NCBI GenBank assembly: GCA_021205645.1
Contig: JAJPXE010000093.1
Span: forward strand, 1 to 7,233
Source: Candidatus Gastranaerophilales bacterium
GTDB taxonomy: Bacteria > Cyanobacteriota > Vampirovibrionia > Gastranaerophilales > Gastranaerophilaceae
Direction: 5' to 3'
Length of the DNA stretch: 7,233 bases
Shown: positions 1 to 5,897 of the stretch, piece after piece
Position numbering within the stretch: position 1 is the stretch's first letter
Layout of the letters: each line of letters begins with the position of its first letter
The notes under the pieces: model-generated
What the model was told of the DNA's origin: nothing
The model's database searches: none
The model's input: the letters and a program-made list of their open reading frames with translations, nothing else
Position numbers and translations under genes: made by a program

Positions 1-119
1 CAATCAATGTTCTGGGGGAATTTCATTCCGGCATTGTATCAGGTGTTACGGATAACGGCTCTTTAATACTAAATGAGAATAATAAAACAGAAGTATATTA
101 TATAGGAGATATATTATGA
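1..119 (+). CDS. birA: Biotin-protein ligase (BirA-like), C-terminal end only
   Basis: This is the 3' end of a gene entering from the left edge, read in the frame starting at base 3. It has 38 codons and ends in TGA at 117-119. The translation contains GEFHSGIVSGVTDNGSLIL and ends YYIGDIL. That fits the small C-terminal SH3-like domain of biotin-[carboxylase] ligases, with its pattern of beta strands, G-x-v-x-G-v-x-x-x-G-x-L and a final G-[DE]-[IV]. The family makes biotinyl-5'-AMP and transfers biotin to a lysine in a carrier domain. The stop overlaps the oadG start codon as ATGA, so the two are probably translationally coupled. The neighbouring oadA carries such a biotin-acceptor domain, which supports the call. 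The catalytic domain is outside the window, so the assignment rests on a short tail plus context. An unrelated protein with an SH3-like end is possible. Confidence 0.66.
   Translation, partial: INVLGEFHSGIVSGVTDNGSLILNENNKTEVYYIGDIL
104..108 (+). promoter_or_regulatory. Ribosome binding site of oadG
   Basis: AGGAG lies 7 bases before the oadG ATG at 116. It sits inside the last codons of the upstream birA-like gene and supports both the start choice and coupled translation across the ATGA overlap. Confidence 0.75.
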
Positions 120-349
120 ATGAATTATTGGCACAGGGTTTAGCTGTAATGTTCATAGGAATGGGGACTGTTCTGGCATTTTTATGCACAACCATCATTT
201 CAATGCACATTATGTCCGGAATTGTTCAAAAGTTGAATGTAATTTTTCCTGAAGCAGCAGTACAAACATCCGGTGCAAAATCGTCATCATCTGCTAAAGA
301 TGATGAAAGCGTTGCAGTTGCAATTTTAGCGGCAATTTTAAAGAAATAA
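116..349 (+). CDS. oadG: Oxaloacetate decarboxylase gamma subunit (OadG family)
   Basis: This is a 77-residue protein with one N-terminal membrane segment, about residues 9-31 (GLAVMFIGMGTVLAFLCTT), then a polar linker and an Ala/Ile-rich end, VAVAILAAILKK. The GLxxMFxGMGxV start of the membrane helix and the helical A-I tail are typical of the OadG/MmdD family. These small subunits hold the carboxyltransferase/biotin subunit to the membrane beta subunit of Na+-pumping decarboxylases. I see no His-rich zinc-binding tail like that of the Klebsiella protein. The length is normal for the family. The start is fixed by AGGAG 7 bases upstream and overlaps the previous stop (ATGA). oadA follows after 21 bases. 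The family is divergent, so the call leans partly on its place beside oadA and oadB. Confidence 0.88.
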   Translation: MNELLAQGLAVMFIGMGTVLAFLCTTIISMHIMSGIVQKLNVIFPEAAVQTSGAKSSSSAKDDESVAVAILAAILKK

Positions 350-357
350 AACTAAAG

Positions 358-362
358 AGAGG
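358..362 (+). promoter_or_regulatory. Ribosome binding site of oadA
   Basis: AGAGG (within GAGAGGA) lies 8 bases before the oadA ATG at 371, in the 21-base gap after oadG. It supports that start codon. Confidence 0.7.
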
Positions 363-370
363 ATAAAAAA

Positions 371-2161
371 ATGTCAAAAAAACTTATTAAAGTTATGGAT
401 ACCTCATTCAGGGACGGTTTCCAATCAGTATACGGTGCAAGAGTATTTGTAGATGATTTTATTCCTGCACTGAAATCAGCAGTTGAGGCTGGTATAAACC
501 ATTTTGAAGTTGCCGGAGGGGCAAGATTTCAGTCACCGATTTTTTACTGCTGTGAAAATGCGTTTGAAACAATGGATAAAATCAGAGCTGCCGTAGGTCC
601 GGATATCAATCTGCAATCTTTATCAAGAGGGGTTAATGTTGTCGGGCTGGATTCTCAACCGCGTGATATTATCAATCTTCACGCTAAAATGTTCAAAAAA
701 CACGGTGTTACGACAGTCAGAAACTTTGATGCATTAAACGATGTACATAACCTCATCTATTCGGGTCAATGCATAAAGGATAACGGATTAAAACACGAAA
801 TTACCATAACAATGATGGAACTTCCCGTCGGCTGTGAAGGTGCACACGATGTTGCATTCTATGAAAAAGTACTCCGCTCAATTCTCGATGCGGGTATACC
901 GTTTGACAGTATTGCATTCAAAGATGCTTCAGGCACATCAGCACCGGAAAAAGTCTATCAAACAATAAAAAGAACACGTGAGATACTCGGTGAAGATGCA
1001 CATATCAGATTCCACTCCCACGAAACGGCAGGAACGGGATTGATCGCTTATATGGCAGCACTCAGAGGCGGTGCTGACGGTATTGATTTATCAATGAAAC
1101 CGGTTTCCGGCGGAACCGCTCAGCCTGATATCGTTTCTATGTGGCATGCTCTCAAAGGCACGGAGTTTGATTTAGGTATTGATATTAACAAGATTTTGGA
1201 AACGGAAGAAATATTTAAAGAATGTATGAAAGATTACTTCTTGCCGCCTGAGGCACTGGCAGTAAACCCGATGATTATTTCATCGCCGCTTCCGGGCGGA
1301 GCTTTAACCGCTAATACCCAGATGATGAGAGATAACGGCGTTATGGACAAGTTTCCTGAAGTTGTTGCCGCAATGAAAGAAGTTGTTGAAAAAGGCGGTT
1401 TCGGCACCTCCGTTACCCCTGTATCACAGTTCTATTTTCAACAGGCATTCAATAACGTTATGTTCGGCAAATGGTCAAAAATAGCAGAAGGCTACGGGAA
1501 AATGGTTCTCGGATATTTCGGAAAAACTCCTTGCGAACCTGATGAAGAAGTTAAGAAAATTGCCTCCGAACAGCTCGGACTTGAACCTACAGTGGAAACT
1601 GTCGTTGATATAAACGACAAAGACCCATCAAAAGGTATTGAGGCGGCAACAAAAAGACTTGTTGATGCAGGTCTGGAAGTTAATGACGAAAATATCTTTA
1701 TCTCGGCAGCCTGCAAAGATAAAGGTATTATGTTCCTGCAGGGTCACGGTGTAATCGGCGTCCGCAAAAATGAAACACAAAAAGAAACATCGGTCGTGTC
1801 AGGCGGAGGGGATGAATATACCGTAAATGTCAACGGTAAAAATTATGCGGTTAAGCTCGACGGTGATTCTAAAGCTGTTGTTAACGGTAAAACTTATGAT
1901 ATTTCCGTTAAAGAAGGTATTGAAACAAAATCAGCTTCCACAGGCAGCGGAGAAGAAGTCAAAGCAGGTGTTGCCGGAAATGTTTTAAGACTTGAAACGA
2001 ACGAGGGCGATACGGTTAATGAAGGAGATGTTCTTCTTGTACTTGAAGCAATGAAAATGGAAATTGAAGTTAAAGCACCGAAATCTGGTACGATAGATTC
2101 AATCCTTGTTTCACAGGGCGATAAAGTCGTAAACGGTCAGGCACTGGTAACATTATTATAG
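371..2161 (+). CDS. oadA: Oxaloacetate decarboxylase alpha subunit with biotin-carrier domain
   Basis: This 596-residue cytoplasmic subunit moves the carboxyl group of oxaloacetate onto its own biotin, releasing pyruvate. The N-terminal TIM-barrel carboxyltransferase domain covers about residues 5-270. It has the DTSFRD motif with metal ligand D10, lysine K184 in AFKDASG, and metal ligands H215 and H217 in RFHSHETAG. The conserved PYC/OADA domain follows to about 465, then a linker, then a biotinyl domain from about 528 to the end. That domain has the EAMKM signature and biotin lysine K562. The length is close to the usual ~590. The first motif reads DTSFRDGFQSVYGAR where the well-studied enzymes have DTTLRDAHQSLLATR, which marks a distinct OadA clade. 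oadG upstream and oadB downstream favour oxaloacetate as substrate. Pyruvate carboxylase subunit B and other biotin carboxyltransferases share this architecture but would not normally sit beside oadB and oadG alone. Confidence 0.95.
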   Translation: MSKKLIKVMDTSFRDGFQSVYGARVFVDDFIPALKSAVEAGINHFEVAGGARFQSPIFYCCENAFETMDKIRAAVGPDINLQSLSRGVNVVGLDSQPRDIINLHAKMFKKHGVTTVRNFDALNDVHNLIYSGQCIKDNGLKHEITITMMELPVGCEGAHDVAFYEKVLRSILDAGIPFDSIAFKDASGTSAPEKVYQTIKRTREILGEDAHIRFHSHETAGTGLIAYMAALRGGADGIDLSMKPVSGGTAQPDIVSMWHALKGTEFDLGIDINKILETEEIFKECMKDYFLPPEALAVNPMIISSPLPGGALTANTQMMRDNGVMDKFPEVVAAMKEVVEKGGFGTSVTPVSQFYFQQAFNNVMFGKWSKIAEGYGKMVLGYFGKTPCEPDEEVKKIASEQLGLEPTVETVVDINDKDPSKGIEAATKRLVDAGLEVNDENIFISAACKDKGIMFLQGHGVIGVRKNETQKETSVVSGGGDEYTVNVNGKNYAVKLDGDSKAVVNGKTYDISVKEGIETKSASTGSGEEVKAGVAGNVLRLETNEGDTVNEGDVLLVLEAMKMEIEVKAPKSGTIDSILVSQGDKVVNGQALVTLL

Positions 2162-2166
2162 GTTAA

Positions 2167-2172
2167 GGGAGG
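2167..2172 (+). promoter_or_regulatory. Ribosome binding site of oadB
   Basis: GGGAGG lies 8 bases before the ATG at 2181. It selects that start over the in-frame ATG three codons later and lies in the 19-base gap after oadA. Confidence 0.75.
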
Positions 2173-2180
2173 AAATAGTT

Positions 2181-3377
2181 ATGGATATAATGGAAGGATT
2201 ATTAACTCTCAAGGACTCAACGGGTGTTATGGGATTTGTACATTCGGCGCAGAATGCGTTTGCTGATCCTAATTTGCAGGGAGTTGAACAAATCCTGCAC
2301 GCACACGGACAATGGATAATGATTATTATATGCTTGTTCCTGTTGTGGCTCGGTATAAAGAAACAATTTGAGCCGTTATTGCTTGTACCGATAGCATTCG
2401 GCGGTTTGTTATCAAACATTCCGATGCCGGCAGGCGAAGAGATAGCAGGACCTAACGGGTTTTTAGGGATAATTTTTGAAGCGGGTATTCACAAAGGGTT
2501 ATTTCCGTTGATAATCTTTATGGGTGTCGGAGCAATGACGGATTTTGGACCGTTGATAGCAAATCCTAAAACAGCTTTATTGGGCGGTGCGGCTCAATTC
2601 GGAATTTTTGGGGCATTGCTTATGGCATATTGCATATTCGGGTTTGATCTGTCTGAAGCTGCATCTATCGGTATTATCGGCGGTGCTGACGGTCCTACAT
2701 CAATTTATGTAACCACAAAACTTGCAGAACATCTGCTCGGACCGATTGCCGTTGCTGCTTATTCTTATATGGCACTTGTTCCGGTCATTCAACCGCCTAT
2801 CATGAAACTGCTTACAACGGAAGCTCAAAGAAAAATACAGATGACTCAATTGAGAGAAGTTTCCAAAAGAGAGAAAATAGTATTCCCACTAATGATTTTA
2901 CTGCTCTGTGTAATATTATTGCCGAGTGCATGTCCGCTTTTAGGGGCATTGTGTTTCGGAAATTTATGTAAAGAATGCGGTGTTGTGGAAAGACTTTCCG
3001 ATACATTACAAAATGCTTTAATCAATATAGTGACGATATTCCTGGGTTTGTCTGTCGGCTCAAAACTTTCGGCAGGTCAATTCCTGACCGTACAGACATT
3101 GTTTATCTTGCTGCTCGGAATTATAGCATTTAGTCTTGCAACGGCTGCAGGTGTAATTATGGCACATATAATGAACATGTTCTCGAAGACAAAAATCAAT
3201 CCGCTTATAGGCTCGGCAGGCGTTTCTGCTGTTCCTATGGCAGCACGTGTATCTAATAAAGTCGGACTTGAGGCTAACCCTCAAAACTTCTTGTTAATGC
3301 ACGCAATGGGTCCGAATGTCGCAGGTGTAATCGGTTCGGCTGTTGCAGCAGGTGTCGTGCTGGCACTGTGCCACTAA
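2181..3377 (+). CDS. oadB: Sodium-pumping oxaloacetate decarboxylase beta subunit
   Basis: This 398-residue, multi-spanning inner-membrane protein decarboxylates carboxybiotin and couples this to Na+ export. The family hallmark GIIGGADGPTSIY is present with the key aspartate D170. Other residues known to matter in Klebsiella OadB (D203, Y229, N373, G377, S382) align at a constant offset of 33 with D170, Y196, N340, G344 and S349, so the ion path looks intact. Other conserved blocks are EPLLLVPIAFG, MGVGAMTDFGPL, VVERLSDTLQNALINI and MHAMGPNVAGVIGSA. The length is at the shorter end of the family, with no truncation at either end. Some positions that are small residues in many homologues are cysteine here (C251, C258, C263, C266). 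MmdB and GcdB are homologous and cannot be excluded by sequence alone, but the alpha subunit supports OadB. The gene ends 4 bases inside the convergent enolase gene. Confidence 0.96.
   Translation: MDIMEGLLTLKDSTGVMGFVHSAQNAFADPNLQGVEQILHAHGQWIMIIICLFLLWLGIKKQFEPLLLVPIAFGGLLSNIPMPAGEEIAGPNGFLGIIFEAGIHKGLFPLIIFMGVGAMTDFGPLIANPKTALLGGAAQFGIFGALLMAYCIFGFDLSEAASIGIIGGADGPTSIYVTTKLAEHLLGPIAVAAYSYMALVPVIQPPIMKLLTTEAQRKIQMTQLREVSKREKIVFPLMILLLCVILLPSACPLLGALCFGNLCKECGVVERLSDTLQNALINIVTIFLGLSVGSKLSAGQFLTVQTLFILLLGIIAFSLATAAGVIMAHIMNMFSKTKINPLIGSAGVSAVPMAARVSNKVGLEANPQNFLLMHAMGPNVAGVIGSAVAAGVVLALCH
3361..3373. repeat. 13-base inverted repeat at the oadB/enolase convergence
   Basis: TGGCACTGTGCCA reads as a 6-base perfect inverted repeat around one central base, or as a 5-base stem with a CTG loop. 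It is formed by the last codons of oadB, just beyond the enolase stop. It has no T-tract on either side in either direction, so it is not a standard intrinsic terminator. It could slow polymerase or protect a 3' end, or be a coding coincidence. Confidence 0.5.
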
Positions 3378-4657
3378 GCAAAATTAATATTAAAGGCTTT
3401 ATAGCCGCAATAATGGCATGATTTGCCAAGTATTTCTTCTATTCTCAAAAGTTGATTATACTTGGCAATTCTTTCGCTCCTGCACAGAGAGCCTGTTTTA
3501 ATCTGCGGACAAGATAAACCGATCGAAAAATCAGCAATATAATTGTCTTCCGTTTCACCGGAGCGATGTGACATAATTGTGTTATAACCGTAATCTTTTG
3601 CAAGTGCTATTGTTTCGATAAATTCTGTAAGTGTACCAATCTGGTTTGGTTTAATCAAAACAGCATTTGCAATATTATTCTCAATCCCATATGAAAGCCG
3701 TTTTGCATTTGTCACGAATAAATCATCTCCGACAAGCTGACATTTATCAGAAAGTTTGCGGGTTAAGTACTTCCAACCCTCAATATCATTATCGGCAAGT
3801 CCGTCTTCTATTGAGATTATCGGATACTCACTTACAAGATTGACATAATAATCAACAAGCTTTTCGGATGTTAGGACTTTATTTTTTCGTTTTATATTGA
3901 TTTTATAAGATTTATTATCATAAAATTCGGAGGCGGCAGCATCAATACAAAGGAAAATTTTATCGATATAACCTTTATTTGCAATTGCATTCAGTATAAA
4001 TTCGATTGCTTCTTCGCCTGATTTTAAATCAGGTGCAAAACCGCCTTCATCCCCGACAGAGGTTGAGTAACCTTTTTTAGCAAGCAGAAATTTAAGTTCA
4101 TAAAATACATCAACGCCCATTTCAAGAGCCTCGCTAAAAGTTTCCGCCCCGACCGGGCTAATCATAAACTCCTGTATAGACAGATTATTATCCGAGTGTA
4201 CCCCGCCATTTATGATATTCATCATCGGAACGGGAAGATTGACCGCACACACTCCGCCTAAATATTGAAACAATTCGGCACCGCAACATTTTGCCGCTGC
4301 TTTTGCACAGGCTATTGAAACACTTAAAATCGCATTAGCTCCAAGTTTGGATTTATTTTGAGTTCCATCGAGCTTCCTTAATAAGCCATCAATCTCATAT
4401 TGTTTAAACACATTCATTCCTTCAAGGTTTTCAGCAATAACCGTATTAATGTTATTTACTGCTTTTAAAACACTTTTGCCGTTATAGAGTGAGTTTTTAT
4501 CCCGCAGCTCAAATGCCTCAAATTGTCCCGTTGATTTTCCCGACGGCACTGATGCTCTTGCACTGATACCGTTATTCAATATAATATCAGTTTCAACTGT
4601 TGGTATTCCCCGTGAATCAAGTATCTGTCTGGATTTAATATCTTTTATTCCGCACAT
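3374..4657 (-). CDS. eno: Enolase (phosphopyruvate hydratase), divergent and cysteine-rich
   Basis: This 427-residue enzyme interconverts 2-phosphoglycerate and phosphoenolpyruvate. Length and domain plan are normal: a small N-terminal domain to about 135, then a barrel. The metal ligands D239, E284 and D311 are present. So are the catalytic residues E204 in VGDEGG and K336 in LIKPNQIG, and the other active-site residues H154, E163, H364, R365, S366 and K387. It should therefore be active. Differences from the usual consensus are LDSRGIPT (normally LDSRGNPT), a mobile loop of SGKSTG (normally SGASTG), and eleven cysteines including a CHYC pair near the C-terminus. The ATG start matches the family start and has AGGAG 6 bases upstream. 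The gene lies downstream of hxsC on the same strand rather than with glycolytic genes. Whether it is the main enolase of the cell or a second, specialised copy cannot be decided here. Its stop overlaps the oadB stop by 4 bases. Confidence 0.96.
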   Translation of the reverse strand: MCGIKDIKSRQILDSRGIPTVETDIILNNGISARASVPSGKSTGQFEAFELRDKNSLYNGKSVLKAVNNINTVIAENLEGMNVFKQYEIDGLLRKLDGTQNKSKLGANAILSVSIACAKAAAKCCGAELFQYLGGVCAVNLPVPMMNIINGGVHSDNNLSIQEFMISPVGAETFSEALEMGVDVFYELKFLLAKKGYSTSVGDEGGFAPDLKSGEEAIEFILNAIANKGYIDKIFLCIDAAASEFYDNKSYKINIKRKNKVLTSEKLVDYYVNLVSEYPIISIEDGLADNDIEGWKYLTRKLSDKCQLVGDDLFVTNAKRLSYGIENNIANAVLIKPNQIGTLTEFIETIALAKDYGYNTIMSHRSGETEDNYIADFSIGLSCPQIKTGSLCRSERIAKYNQLLRIEEILGKSCHYCGYKAFNINFA

Positions 4658-4752
4658 TATTTTCTCCTGTTTATTAAAGTTTTAAATAAATCAGGAATAT
4701 TAACATCAGACTGATGATTAAATTCCGTCTTAAACGGTAGAGTAATATACAT
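4657..4752 (-). CDS. Possible 31-residue peptide between hxsC and enolase
   Basis: A short ATG-started reading frame fills most of the gap between hxsC and the enolase. Its TAA stop shares a base with the enolase ATG (TAATG), an arrangement often used for coupled translation. The peptide starts MYITLPFKTEF, contains one His-Gln-Ser tripeptide (residues 13-15) and ends INRRK. I do not recognise a family. Points for: the stop/start overlap, the position next to Hxs maturases, and a His-Xaa-Ser motif. Points against: no convincing ribosome binding site (only AGG one base before the ATG; an in-frame GTG three codons upstream is no better), the length is within chance for AT-rich DNA, and the AGG-AGA codons at its end are simply the enolase ribosome binding site. 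A lone HQS is far from the many repeats of normal HxsA. Confidence 0.22.
   Translation of the reverse strand: MYITLPFKTEFNHQSDVNIPDLFKTLINRRK
4664..4668 (-). promoter_or_regulatory. Ribosome binding site of enolase
   Basis: On the minus strand AGGAG lies 6 bases before the enolase ATG at 4657. This supports that start and independent initiation even if the short upstream reading frame is not translated. Confidence 0.75.
4700..4721. repeat. Inverted repeat in the hxsC-enolase gap
   Basis: A perfect 13-base palindrome with one central base, CATCAGACTGATG on the plus strand (4704-4716), is flanked by TTAA on one side and ATTAA on the other. This gives a near-symmetric 22-base element upstream of the enolase. 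It could be an operator or a small RNA hairpin ahead of eno. It has no T-tract, so it is not a terminator of the standard type. It also encodes the His-Gln-Ser of the possible short peptide, so the two readings compete. Confidence 0.4.
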
Positions 4753-4781
4753 GCCTGTCACAACATGATTTTAATCTAAAT

Positions 4782-5897
4782 TCAAACCGGTGAGAGAGTA
4801 GAATACGGTCTGATGTTTTCACTATGAATAAATGATGTTGAAAATACACCGCTGCAGCTTGTTTTTTTTGAACAATTTTCGCATTGCGGGAGATATGTCT
4901 TTTCCCAGTCTGAAATGCTGTCCCGGCAATAGTCCTCAATCCGCTCATCAACAAGACAATACGGAAGATTGTATATACCGGTATTCATATCCCGTCTTAT
5001 ACATTCACGTATCGCATTGAATAATTCAACACGATACTCATTCGGGTCTATTCCGACAAGTTCATAATTCTCTTCTGCCCGACCGTGATATTCCGTTCCC
5101 ATAAATGCTATATTAACCGTAAATGGCAGGTTTCTGTATATAAATTCAACTAAATCAGATAAATTTTTATAATTTTGCCTTAGAATAACAACACGCAGTT
5201 CAATCTTTTGACGGTATTTTGCTAAATTATACAATCCCTTTATTGTTTGACAGAACGAGCCCCGAACACCTGTTATAAAATCGTGTTCTTCTGAAACCGG
5301 AGAATATAGCGGAATGCCAAAGGTTATATCGCAATTCTTTATTTCTGCAAGTTTTTGTACATTTTCAATATCCGCTAATTTGCGGCCGTTCGTGAGAATA
5401 TGAACGAACGGTTTTGTTTTGGATTTTTGAGAAATTTTATTAATCAAGTTGAGCAATATCTCCATATCAAGTGTAGGTTCTCCTCCGGTTATTCCGGTAT
5501 AATCAAGCTCTGCAGGGGTTAATGTGTCAATCACAGCACTACAAATATCATAGTACGAATTTTTGTTATCGGGCTGAGGGCACATTATACATCTTGAATT
5601 GCATCTGTCAGTTAAATAAAGTGCATTATGTTTGGATTTGCTGTTCCACAATTCGTTACAATTCCCGTCAGATGTTATGTTTACTATCGTATTTTCATCA
5701 GGAAAAATATCACTGACAAATTGCGGGATTGATGTTTTCTGCACTTTATTTGTTATAATAGCTTTTAAGCCGAATCGTAATAAAGGCAGCCCGCCGCTGA
5801 CCAAAATTCTGTTTTTAATAAAAATATTGTTTTTATAACAAATTCGGCCAGTTATATTTTTATGTATATTGAAAGTTTTTCCTTTTATTGTTTTCAA
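4782..5897 (-). CDS. hxsC: His-Xaa-Ser system radical SAM maturase HxsC
   Basis: This 371-residue radical SAM enzyme is the HxsC partner of a two-maturase peptide-modification system of unknown product. The 4Fe-4S cluster motif CNSRCIMCPQP has cysteines C99, C103 and C106 and binds SAM. GGEPT at 138-142 is the usual SAM-amino contact. The C-terminus has C314, C324 and the set C339, C342, C348 in CENCSKKTSC. It is followed by the family-like ending SGVFSTSF...NIRPYS, which suggests an auxiliary cluster or metal site. About 90 residues precede the radical SAM core, as in HxsC proteins, which separates it from MoaA- or PqqE-type enzymes. There is no ATG before codon 105, so the start is TTG at 5895-5897, supported by AAGGA 8 bases upstream. 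The start lies inside hxsB (38-base overlap), so the two are co-transcribed and probably made together. hxsA is not found directly downstream. Confidence 0.9.
   Translation of the reverse strand: MKTIKGKTFNIHKNITGRICYKNNIFIKNRILVSGGLPLLRFGLKAIITNKVQKTSIPQFVSDIFPDENTIVNITSDGNCNELWNSKSKHNALYLTDRCNSRCIMCPQPDNKNSYYDICSAVIDTLTPAELDYTGITGGEPTLDMEILLNLINKISQKSKTKPFVHILTNGRKLADIENVQKLAEIKNCDITFGIPLYSPVSEEHDFITGVRGSFCQTIKGLYNLAKYRQKIELRVVILRQNYKNLSDLVEFIYRNLPFTVNIAFMGTEYHGRAEENYELVGIDPNEYRVELFNAIRECIRRDMNTGIYNLPYCLVDERIEDYCRDSISDWEKTYLPQCENCSKKTSCSGVFSTSFIHSENIRPYSTLSPV

Noticed and set aside
371..2161. Pyruvate carboxylase subunit B as the product of oadA
   Set aside because: The domain plan is shared, but there is no biotin carboxylase partner in view, and oadG and oadB flank the gene in one operon.
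2156..3284. Minus-strand open frames inside oadB (2156-2419, 2812-3006, 3060-3284)
   Set aside because: They are opposite a fully conserved oadB and have no family-like motifs, so they are shadows of its coding sequence.
3377..3420. Possible terminator (GGCT-TTAT-AGCC) just past oadB
   Set aside because: The stem is only 4 bases with no T-tract, and it lies inside the conserved C-terminal coding part of the enolase.
4728..4775. Possible promoter for eno with a TATATT box in the hxsC-eno gap
   Set aside because: No TTGACA-like box stands at a proper distance; TTGTGA is only 8 bases away. AT-rich DNA gives such boxes by chance.
4730..4954. 74-codon minus-strand frame across the end of hxsC
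   Set aside because: It overlaps hxsC in another frame, matches no family I know and has no good ribosome binding site. The cysteine pattern and ending of HxsC explain this DNA better.
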